From: Blastocatellia bacterium
GTDB taxonomy: Bacteria; Acidobacteriota; Blastocatellia; UBA7656
Reading direction: 5' to 3'
NCBI GenBank assembly: GCA_022615215.1
Contig: JAKEHD010000164.1
Span: 1 to 6,457 of the forward strand
Length of the DNA: 6,457 nt
Shown: one piece after another, positions 1-5,212 of the stretch
Numbering within the stretch: position 1 is the first letter of the stretch
How the letters are laid out: the number at the start of each line of letters is the position of its first letter
Position numbers and translations under genes: made by a program
Notes under the pieces: model-generated
Databases searched by the model: none
What the model was told of the DNA's origin: nothing
The model's input: the letters and a program-made list of their open reading frames with translations, nothing else

Positions 1-3
1 AAG

Positions 4-114
4 TTAGGCAAAAACTGAAACTCACAGCGGGCGGAAGCCGATGGTATCTTGCTTTTGCTGCTAACTCTTTTAGGCAAAAACTGAAACTCCATGCGGCTGA
101 AGCCGATGGTATCT
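4..114. repeat. Two direct copies of a 45-46-base interspersed repeat
   Basis: Copy 1 lies at 4-49 and copy 2 at 70-114. They share an exact 20-base left part (4-23 and 70-89) and an exact 16-base right part (34-49 and 99-114). The middle differs but stays foldable: copy 2 reads CGGC-TGAA-GCCG (94-105), a 4-bp stem with a TGAA loop, and copy 1 reads GGC-GGAA-GCC (30-39), a 3-bp stem with a GGAA loop. This looks like a REP-type intergenic element downstream of the leftward operon. There is no T-run beside the hairpins, so I do not call them intrinsic terminators. Two copies with a 20-base spacer are not enough to call a CRISPR array. Confidence 0.75.
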
Positions 115-171
115 CCGTTCAAAACAGTCATTTCATACCGCGCGCAGTATATAAAGATTTCTTTCTTCGCT

Positions 172-185
172 TTCATCCTTCATCC
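172..185 (-). repeat. Heptad doublet GGATGAA x2 touching the LLM stop codon
   Basis: Read on the minus strand, the TAA stop of the Rv1855c-like gene (186-188) is followed at once by GGATGAA GGATGAA. It is short, but it has the same 7-base period as the other tracts in this window and the same position against a gene end. Confidence 0.5.
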
Positions 186-1124
186 TTACTTGAAAGCCGG
201 AATCACCTCTTCGGCGAACCGGTGTATTGAGTCGTGATTGAATGGCGCGCTCGCAAGTATTATGAAATGAGTCACGCCGACTGCTATGAGTCGCTCTATG
301 CGGTCGCGCACCTCTTCGGCCGAGCCGATGAGCAATCCCGGCTCGACCTGTTCGGCCGGGAGGCCGAATGCTTGAGCCATCGCGCGCACGGCCGCGTCTT
401 TTTCGGCGCTCGATTCGGTCAAAAGAGTCAGCCCCGCCCACGAGATTTCTATATCGTCGAAGTTGCGACCCACCGCGTCACAGTGCCCGCGCAGCACCTC
501 GATTTTGTGGCGGAACACTTCGGGCGAGCCGAACGTGTTCCAGATGTCTGCGTGTTTGGCCACGACTTTCAGCGTGAGTTTTTCGCCCCCACCGCCAATC
601 ATGATCGGCGGATACGGCTTGCGCACAGGCTTAGGCTCGCAATAGGCGTCTTTTATCTGATAGTAACGACCTTCGAAATTGGTCTGGCGCTCGGTCCACA
701 ATCGCTTGATGATTTCGGTCGCTTCGTCGAGCCGGTGAATGCGTTCTGGCGTTGTGTAAAAAGGGATGCCGTAGGCGGCGTGTTCCTGTTCGAACCAGGC
801 CGCCCCGATTCCCATTATCAATCGCCCGCCGCTCGTGTGATCGAGCGTAGCGCCCATGTTTGCGAGCACAGCCGGGTGGCGATATGTGTTGCCTGTGACG
901 AGCACGCCCACCTCGACGCGCGAGGTCTCAGCCGCGAGCGCCGTGAGCGCGATCCACCCTTCGAAGCAAGGCCCTGTCACATCGGTCAATATCGGAAAGA
1001 AGTGATCGAAAGTCCAGGCCGTGTCATAGCCCGCTGAGTCGATCAGTTTCCAGGTGTCGCGCAACTCCTGCCATGTGGTTTGCTGCGGCGCTGTTTGAAT
1101 GCCGAATCGAATTGCTTTTGCCAT
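186..1124 (-). CDS. F420-dependent LLM-class oxidoreductase, Rv1855c-like family
   Basis: This is a 312-residue luciferase-like (bacterial luciferase superfamily) TIM-barrel protein, a cytoplasmic enzyme predicted to use F420H2 or F420 on an unknown substrate. The N-terminal strand (RFGIQTAP, residues 6-13) is followed by an EGW motif (55-57), then VTGNTYRHPAVLANM (76-90), SGGR...GIGAAW (98-110), the WTERQTNFEGRYY segment (143-155) and the phosphate-binding PPIMIGGGG (172-180). These match what I remember of the Rv1855c-type F420 LLM family at normal length. I chose the ATG at 1122-1124 because GAGGAG lies 5 bases upstream and the family starts just before the first strand. An in-frame ATG at 1161-1163 would add 13 residues, overlap the upstream gene by 16 bases and lack the SD. 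It is the last gene of the leftward operon, 23 bases after the PPOX gene. FMN use cannot be excluded from sequence alone, but the neighbouring F420 genes favour F420. Confidence 0.88.
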   Translation of the reverse strand: MAKAIRFGIQTAPQQTTWQELRDTWKLIDSAGYDTAWTFDHFFPILTDVTGPCFEGWIALTALAAETSRVEVGVLVTGNTYRHPAVLANMGATLDHTSGGRLIMGIGAAWFEQEHAAYGIPFYTTPERIHRLDEATEIIKRLWTERQTNFEGRYYQIKDAYCEPKPVRKPYPPIMIGGGGEKLTLKVVAKHADIWNTFGSPEVFRHKIEVLRGHCDAVGRNFDDIEISWAGLTLLTESSAEKDAAVRAMAQAFGLPAEQVEPGLLIGSAEEVRDRIERLIAVGVTHFIILASAPFNHDSIHRFAEEVIPAFK

Positions 1125-1129
1125 GATTT

Positions 1130-1135
1130 CTCCTC
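1130..1135 (-). promoter_or_regulatory. Shine-Dalgarno site that fixes the LLM start
   Basis: GAGGAG on the minus strand, 5 bases before the ATG at 1122-1124. It decides between this start and the upstream in-frame ATG at 1161-1163. Confidence 0.75.
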
Positions 1136-1147
1136 GTCCTCTCTTCA

Positions 1148-1588
1148 TTATTGGGCGCTCCATCGCTTGATGCGAAGGGGCGTGATCTTGACGATCAGAC
1201 TGTTTTCAATCCGCATAGAGCGGTACTGCGGATACTTCTCGCGCAACAGTTCGACCGCTCTCGCGTGCTCGCCTGCGTCCGGCCCGATCATATCGGCCAC
1301 GCCGTTGATGATGACATAAACAAGCTTACTCCAATCCTCCGAGTAGTCGTCAATGACCAGTGAGACCCGCCCGTTGGCTTCTATGTTTCGCACGCGCTTC
1401 AACCTGACGGCAGCCACGCTCTTTGGCTTTTCGTCTATGGGCGAATAGATGTTTGCGCCGTCGAATGCGTAGCATACAGGCACGACCGCAGGCTGCGCGT
1501 CCGCGTCTGCGGTCGCAAGCCGCGCGATGCGATGATCGCGTATGAACTCTCGCGTGCTATCGTCGATTTCGAGCGCCATCCGTATCAC
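1148..1588 (-). CDS. F420-dependent PPOX-class (split beta-barrel) oxidoreductase, Rv0121-like
   Basis: This is a 146-residue protein of the pyridoxamine-5'-phosphate-oxidase-like split-barrel fold, the group of flavin/deazaflavin oxidoreductases called FDOR-B in mycobacteria. Visible family features are RIARLATADADAQPAVVPVCYAF (residues 20-42), the cofactor-contacting IDEKPKS (51-57) with VRNIEAN (66-72), VSLVIDDYSEDW (75-86), and the LLREKYPQY segment (114-122) before a KRWSAQ terminus. The set resembles the Rv0121 subfamily. The substrate is unknown; relatives reduce biliverdin, quinones or enones, but nothing here chooses among these. The start is GTG (1586-1588), overlapping the TGA of the upstream LLM gene as GTGA. 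GGAAG lies 7 bases before it. An ATG three codons downstream (1577-1579) is the alternative start but has no SD. The tight overlap indicates co-translation with the upstream LLM enzyme. Confidence 0.87.
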   Translation of the reverse strand: MIRMALEIDDSTREFIRDHRIARLATADADAQPAVVPVCYAFDGANIYSPIDEKPKSVAAVRLKRVRNIEANGRVSLVIDDYSEDWSKLVYVIINGVADMIGPDAGEHARAVELLREKYPQYRSMRIENSLIVKITPLRIKRWSAQ

Positions 1589-2508
1589 CGCGAAACTTCC
1601 ATCAATCGCTCCATAAGCGCCATCACCTCATCGATCCTGGCCTTATCATCGAACCCTATCGAGGGCGGCGAATGTATCAACTCGGTGACTCCCATATCGC
1701 GCAGGCGGAGTATATCTTCTCTTATCTCGTCGAGCGTTCCCATCATCGGCTGACGGCCTTCGCCCAACGATTGATCGAAGACCATAGTGAAGGCCCGCAG
1801 CACCACTTCGGTCGAGTCGCTTCCCGCAGCGCGAGCGGTCTCGTGAAGCTGTTTTATCATGCCCTCAAGCCAGTCGAAATCCGGTATGCCTGCGGGGTTC
1901 CATCCGCTGCCGAACCTGACCGCGCGGTCGAGCGCATACTGGCCGTATCCGGCGATGTAGATGGGCGGGTGAGGTTTCTGCACGGGCTTGGGACCGACAA
2001 GGGATTCAGGGATGCGATAGAACTGCCCCTCGAACCCTACAGGGTTTTTGGTCCAGAGGTCTATCATCGCTTGAAGGAATTCGTCTGCGCGAGCGCCCCG
2101 TTTCTCAAATGGAGTGCCGACGGCTTCGAACTCATCGCGCGACCATCCGACGCCGACGCCAACGCTCACACGTCCGCCCGATAAAACATCAATCGTGCTT
2201 ATGCGGCGCGCAAGTTGAATGGGAGTGTGATAAGGCAGCACGAGCACGCTCGTCCCAAGGCGCACTTTGCTTGTATGCGCGGCCACGAAGGTGAGCGTCT
2301 CAAGCGGGTCGAGGACGTTTTGATAAGTTTCGGGCAGCTTCCCGTCGGGCGCTGCCGGGTAAGGCTCCTGCGGGTCAAGGGGATAGAGCAATCGCTCAAG
2401 CACCCAGACGGAATCGTATCCGAGACGCTCGGCCTGCCGGCCTGCGCGAATCAAATTCTCTGCGCTTGCGAGCGGCCCAAGCTGCGGAAGTGAAATGCCT
2501 GTTTTCAT
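1585..2508 (-). CDS. F420-dependent LLM-class oxidoreductase, Rv2161c-like family
   Basis: A 307-residue luciferase-like TIM-barrel oxidoreductase and the first gene of the leftward operon. It begins at the barrel's first strand (TGISLPQLGPLAS, residues 3-15). It continues with LGYDSVWVLERLLYP (29-43), the DPLETLTFVAAHT segment (67-79), LGTSVLVLPYHTPIQLARR (84-102), LSGGR...GVGVGWSRDEF (109-127), FEGQFY (159-164) and PPIYIAGYG (181-189). These fit the Rv2161c-type F420-dependent family. The protein is only distantly similar to the LLM enzyme at the end of the same operon, so the two are unlikely to be recent duplicates and probably act on different substrates. The ATG at 2506-2508 has GAGGGG 6 bases upstream. 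A candidate promoter lies about 40 bases upstream. Function beyond hydride transfer with F420 is not visible. Confidence 0.88.
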   Translation of the reverse strand: MKTGISLPQLGPLASAENLIRAGRQAERLGYDSVWVLERLLYPLDPQEPYPAAPDGKLPETYQNVLDPLETLTFVAAHTSKVRLGTSVLVLPYHTPIQLARRISTIDVLSGGRVSVGVGVGWSRDEFEAVGTPFEKRGARADEFLQAMIDLWTKNPVGFEGQFYRIPESLVGPKPVQKPHPPIYIAGYGQYALDRAVRFGSGWNPAGIPDFDWLEGMIKQLHETARAAGSDSTEVVLRAFTMVFDQSLGEGRQPMMGTLDEIREDILRLRDMGVTELIHSPPSIGFDDKARIDEVMALMERLMEVSR

Positions 2509-2548
2509 TTTCGACCCCTCTATGATTATGAATTTGCCATAGATTCAC

Positions 2549-2575
2549 GGTATAAACTTTCGGGCGCGAAGTCAA
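2549..2575 (-). promoter_or_regulatory. Candidate sigma-70-type promoter of the leftward F420-enzyme operon
   Basis: On the minus strand, TTGACT (2570-2575) and TATACC (2549-2554) are separated by 15 bases, shorter than the usual 16-18. A start near 2542 would give a leader of about 34 bases with the SD at 2515-2520. The -35 match is good, the -10 is moderate and the spacing is a weakness. Confidence 0.4.
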
Positions 2576-2603
2576 CGCGCGCGCGGAAGCCCTCGATCAA
2601 TCT

Positions 2604-2632
2604 TTATCGACTTTCGGGCGTTGAAATTATAA
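2604..2632 (+). promoter_or_regulatory. Weak candidate promoter of the npdG-cof operon
   Basis: TTATAA (2627-2632) is a plausible -10, with TTATCG (2604-2609) 17 bases upstream as a poor -35. A perfect TTGACA (2661-2666) lies further downstream but has no convincing -10 at 16-18 bases. The rest of 2576-2730 shows no ORF with coding character, hairpin or riboswitch that I can recognise. Confidence 0.2.
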
Positions 2633-2730
2633 GCACAGACCCAAGCTCAATCCCGGCACATTGACACTCACCCCGGCAGATGGCAACCTTGACCTGAGAT
2701 TCCGAACGCGAAGAAAGCGAGTTCGATTGG

Positions 2731-3405
2731 ATGTCGAATATAAAGGATTTGCGCATAGCGATCATAGGCGGCACAGGCGAAGAGGGACGCGGGCTTGCGC
2801 TCAGGTGGGCGCGGGCCGGTGCGCAGGTGACTATAGGGTCGCGATCCGTAGAGCGCGCAAAAGAGGCCGCCGATGAATTGAACAGGTTCGTCGAACATAA
2901 TCCCATCGGCTACGCTCGGAACCGCGACGCCGTCTCCAACGCCGATTTTCTTTTGCTCACAGTGCCGTTCGCGCACGCCGTTTCGACGATTGAAGAGCTT
3001 CAAACTTATTTCCCCGAAGGCGCGATTCTGATAGACATCACGGTGCCGGTCTTTTTTGAAAAAGGTGCTCGCTATGTGGAATTGCCCGAAGGGTCGGCGA
3101 GCGAGCACCTGCGCGCGCGGCTGTCGGAAAACATTCCGCTGGTCGCGGCCTTCAAGACCGAACCGGCGCACCTGCTCGTAGACCCTGACGAAAAACTCGA
3201 TTGCGACGTTCTGGTCGCGAGCGATTCCAAAGAAGCAAGGGCGCGCGTTTGCGAAGCTATCAGGTCCATAGATGGCCTTCGCCCGGTCGATGCGGGACCG
3301 CTCTACAGCGCGAGGACCATCGAACGCATGACCGTGCTTGCGATAGGCATCAATCGCCGCTACAAGATAAAGACCGCGTGTTATCGAATTGTCGGATTGT
3401 CCTGA
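2731..3405 (+). CDS. npdG: NADPH-dependent F420 reductase (F420:NADP oxidoreductase)
   Basis: This 224-residue cytoplasmic Rossmann enzyme moves hydride between NADP(H) and F420(H2). In bacteria without F420-dependent glucose-6-phosphate dehydrogenase it is a likely source of F420H2. The dinucleotide-binding signature IAIIGGTGEEGRGLALRWA lies at residues 9-27, and GSR (36-38) is the expected clamp for the 2'-phosphate of NADP. LLLTVPF (74-80) and IDITVP (101-106) follow as in the family. The end (NRRYKIKTACYRIVGL) matches the conserved tail usually reading as an NxRYKxKxAGIRITGL-type motif. Length is typical. The ATG has only a weak purine-rich region (GAAAGCGAG) about 10 bases upstream, but it sits the expected distance before the GGTG loop. 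It is the first gene of the rightward operon, and its TGA is 2 bases from the cofD start. Confidence 0.93.
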   Translation: MSNIKDLRIAIIGGTGEEGRGLALRWARAGAQVTIGSRSVERAKEAADELNRFVEHNPIGYARNRDAVSNADFLLLTVPFAHAVSTIEELQTYFPEGAILIDITVPVFFEKGARYVELPEGSASEHLRARLSENIPLVAAFKTEPAHLLVDPDEKLDCDVLVASDSKEARARVCEAIRSIDGLRPVDAGPLYSARTIERMTVLAIGINRRYKIKTACYRIVGLS

Positions 3406-3407
3406 CC

Positions 3408-4343
3408 ATGAAGATCACAGCCCTGGCCGGCGGTATCGGCGCATCGAAATTTTTGCTCGGTCTCTCGAATGTATTTCCGCCCGAAGACATAACCATAATC
3501 GCAAACACCGGCGACGACATAGAACTCTTCGGCCTGCGCATCTCGCCCGACATAGACACTGTGATCTACACGCTCGCGGGCGTGATAAACGAAGAGACCG
3601 GATGGGGGATAGCGGGCGACACGTTCGATGCACTCCGTTGGCTTGCTCGTTACGGCGAGGCCGCCTGGTTCAACCTCGGAGACCGCGACCTTGCTACTCA
3701 CATCTATAGAACCGACATGCTGAGGCAGGGCCGTTCGCTTACGGAAGTGACCGATCATATTCGTCGGGCGCTTGGAGTCCGTTCGCGCGTGCTTCCGATG
3801 ACCGACGCTTACACGCCCACGCGAGTGATTACCGATGAAGGCGAGATGCATTTTCAGGAATACTTCGTGCGCCGCCGGTGCGAACCGCGCGTCAAGGAGA
3901 TTCGTTTCGAAAACATGGAATCCGCCCCCGCAGCCGAAGGAGTCGAGCAAGCGATTATTGAGGCCGACACAATTATAATCTGTCCGAGCAATCCGTTTAT
4001 AAGCATAGGGCCGATTCTGGCCGTCGAGGGTGTGCGCGAAGCTTTGAGGCAAAGGCGCGACTCATCCGTCGCCATCACGCCTATAGTAGAGGGCCGCGCG
4101 CTCAAAGGACCGGCAGCAGACATGCTCAGAGACCTCGGCCACGACCCGTCGGCCCTCGGAGTCGCTCGCATCTATCAGGATTTTGCGGGACTCTTCGTGC
4201 TCGACGAAGCAGACCGCGAGATCAAACCGGCCATAGAAGAACTCGGCCTGCGGGTGTTGGTAATGAACACCGTTATGAAGACGCTCGAAGATAAAAAGCG
4301 CCTGGCCGAACGGGTGCTGGAAGGAGTGATGCGTAATGCGTGA
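3408..4343 (+). CDS. cofD: 2-phospho-L-lactate transferase (FO transferase) CofD
   Basis: CofD (FbiA in actinobacteria) transfers a phospho-acid moiety from its GDP/GMP-linked form to FO, giving F420-0 or dehydro-F420-0. At 311 residues it has the family's usual length. Motifs in order: LAGGIGASKFLLGL (residues 6-19) for nucleotide binding, IANTGDD (31-37), the acidic SPDID (46-50) where the family binds metal, GWGIAGDTF (65-73), FNLGDRD (88-94) with the TD of the IYRTDMLRQG helix, ICPSNPFISIGPIL (191-204), and PIVEGRALKGPA (225-236). I chose the ATG at 3408 because it lies directly before the first motif; the frame is open upstream over npdG but codes for nothing recognisable. No clear SD is seen, so translational coupling to npdG is likely. 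The last five codons (VMRNA) and the TGA lie inside a heptad repeat (GTGATGC, GTAATGC, GTGATGC at 4326-4346). Eleven of 28 isoleucines use ATA. Confidence 0.95.
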   Translation: MKITALAGGIGASKFLLGLSNVFPPEDITIIANTGDDIELFGLRISPDIDTVIYTLAGVINEETGWGIAGDTFDALRWLARYGEAAWFNLGDRDLATHIYRTDMLRQGRSLTEVTDHIRRALGVRSRVLPMTDAYTPTRVITDEGEMHFQEYFVRRRCEPRVKEIRFENMESAPAAEGVEQAIIEADTIIICPSNPFISIGPILAVEGVREALRQRRDSSVAITPIVEGRALKGPAADMLRDLGHDPSALGVARIYQDFAGLFVLDEADREIKPAIEELGLRVLVMNTVMKTLEDKKRLAERVLEGVMRNA

Positions 4344-4472
4344 TGCTTTTTATGCAGGGGTGCAGGGGTGGTCGGAACGCCGGCTGCGGTTCCGGGTGCA
4401 GGGGTGATCCTCCTCTTCTGCGGCTCCTCCGCTCCCCCGCTCCTCTGCTCCTCTGCTCTCCTCACGCATCAC
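4326..4472 (+). repeat. Repeat-rich inverted element across the cofD end and the cofD-cofC gap
   Basis: The tract starts with three heptads GTGATGC, GTAATGC, GTGATGC (4326-4346). It then has three copies of the octamer GCAGGGGT (4354-4361, 4362-4369, 4398-4405), a short hairpin CGGAAC/GTTCCG (4373-4378 and 4389-4394), and a pyrimidine tract with GCTCCTCT repeats (about 4439-4460). Its ends are exact inverted repeats: GTGATGCGT (4326-4334) and ACGCATCAC (4464-4472). The G-rich half can pair imperfectly with the C-rich half, so the whole 147 bases can fold as a nested hairpin. It contains no U-run and no recognised transposon gene. The cofD stop codon lies inside it and the cofC ATG starts 2 bases after it. 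Confidence 0.7.
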
Positions 4473-4474
4473 TT

Positions 4475-5170
4475 ATGAACGCTCTTCTTATTCCAATCAA
4501 AGACCCTTTGCGCGCCAAGACGCGGCTCGCTGATTTGCTCACGGGCGAAGGGCGGCGGCAACTCGCCTGGGCCATGTTTGAAGACGTGAGCCGGGCTGCA
4601 ACGGGCGCGACGAAGCCTGACCGCATAGTCGTCGTCACAAGTTTCGCGCCGGCCGTCGGGCGCGCTCGCAGTCTGGGATGGGACGTGCTCGCGGAAGAAG
4701 AACAAACGTCAGAAAGCGCGTCTGTAGATTGGGCTTCGCGCGTGCTTGGCGAAAGAGGCTTCGATTTGGTGATGAGGCTCCCGGCCGATGTGCCGCTCGT
4801 CAGGGCTGAAGACATCGATGATTTGATGGGAATTAAATTGATCGCGCCCGCCGCCCTGCTTGTTCCTTCACGCGACGGCACGGGAACGAATGCCATTATT
4901 CGCACGCCTCCTGCTTTGTTTCCCTCGCGCTTCGGCCCGGACTCTCTCGCATTGCATAAAGAAGAAGCCGCACGCGCGGGCGTCGAATGCGTTATAGTGA
5001 AGAGTCCCAGAGTCGCGCTCGACATAGATGATCCGTCCGACCTTAAACTGTTTTTAGAATCCGGGCACGGTACGCTGACTTTCGACGCGCTCGCCGGGAT
5101 GAATATAACTCATCAGCTATCAGCCGTCAGCCATCAGCCATCAGACCCAAAGCTGAAGACTGATAGCTGA
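4475..5170 (+). CDS. cofC: 2-phospho-L-lactate guanylyltransferase CofC (or PEP/3-phosphoglycerate-using equivalent)
   Basis: CofC condenses GTP with a three-carbon phospho-acid to make the donor used by CofD. It has the nucleotidyltransferase fold. Visible motifs are LIPIKDPLRAKTRLADLL (residues 5-22), VVVTS (52-56), RLPADVPLV (101-109) with the catalytic-type aspartate, RDGTGTNA (133-140), RFGPDSLALHKEEA (152-165) and ALDIDDPSDLKLFL (181-194). The loop where I expect a GLN-type motif reads SESASVDWAS (79-88). The substrate cannot be told by eye: 2-phospholactate, phosphoenolpyruvate and 3-phosphoglycerate are all used by relatives. Protein length is 231, slightly long because residues 213-231 are encoded by the CTGATAG-type heptad tract. 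The ATG at 4475-4477 begins at the first strand of the fold but has only pyrimidine-rich DNA before it, so no SD. The frame is open back to a GTG at 4340 that overlaps the cofD stop. The extra 45 residues (Cys/Gly/Arg/Leu/Pro-rich, repeat-encoded) look unlike protein. Confidence 0.93.
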   Translation: MNALLIPIKDPLRAKTRLADLLTGEGRRQLAWAMFEDVSRAATGATKPDRIVVVTSFAPAVGRARSLGWDVLAEEEQTSESASVDWASRVLGERGFDLVMRLPADVPLVRAEDIDDLMGIKLIAPAALLVPSRDGTGTNAIIRTPPALFPSRFGPDSLALHKEEAARAGVECVIVKSPRVALDIDDPSDLKLFLESGHGTLTFDALAGMNITHQLSAVSHQPSDPKLKTDS

Positions 5171-5212
5171 TAGCTGAGGACTGATAGCTGATAGCTGAGG
5201 ACTGATGGCTGA
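5111..5212. repeat. Inverted CTGATAG-type heptad tract across the cofC end and cofE start
   Basis: The left arm (5114-5141) holds four heptads: CAGCTAT, CAGCCGT, CAGCCAT, CAGCCAT. The right arm (5153-5208) holds eight: CTGAAGA, then CTGATAG, CTGATAG, CTGAGGA repeated twice, then CTGATGG. The right arm therefore also has a 21-base second-order period. The arms are near reverse complements. CTGATGGCTGA (5202-5212) is an exact complement of 5127-5137 and also of 5134-5144. The tract encodes the last 19 residues of CofC, its TGA stop, and the ATG of cofE. It is a short tandemly repeated sequence of the kind scattered between genes in some bacterial genomes. Confidence 0.85.
5197..5207 (+). promoter_or_regulatory. 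Repeat-derived SD and start codon of cofE
   Basis: GAGGA (5197-5201) lies only 3 bases before the ATG (5205-5207); both are parts of heptads CTGAGGA and CTGATGG. The spacing is shorter than the usual 5-9 bases. The ATG lies within an 11-base segment that can pair exactly with upstream repeat DNA, so access to it could depend on RNA folding or on ribosomes finishing cofC. Confidence 0.5.

Noticed and set aside
4..114. Two repeats with a 20-base spacer as a CRISPR array
   Set aside because: Only two copies, a spacer shorter than usual, internal divergence between copies, and no cas genes.
130..185. Possible terminator for the leftward operon around the GCGCGC palindrome (139-145)
   Set aside because: The palindrome has no loop and no T-run follows it on the minus strand.
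234..1037. A 267-codon plus-strand open frame opposite the Rv1855c-like gene
   Set aside because: It mirrors a clear LLM-family gene on the minus strand, has no recognisable motif and no SD; it is an antisense shadow.
2661..2717. TTGACA (2661-2666) and TTGACC (2689-2694) as -35 boxes for npdG
   Set aside because: No acceptable -10 hexamer lies 16-18 bases downstream of either.
3201..3407. A 69-residue upstream extension of CofD overlapping npdG
   Set aside because: The CofD nucleotide-binding motif begins right after the ATG at 3408, and the extension is the npdG sequence read in another frame.
4340..4474. A small separate protein between cofD and cofC
   Set aside because: The frame is made of short repeats, runs straight into cofC without a stop, and has no family resemblance.
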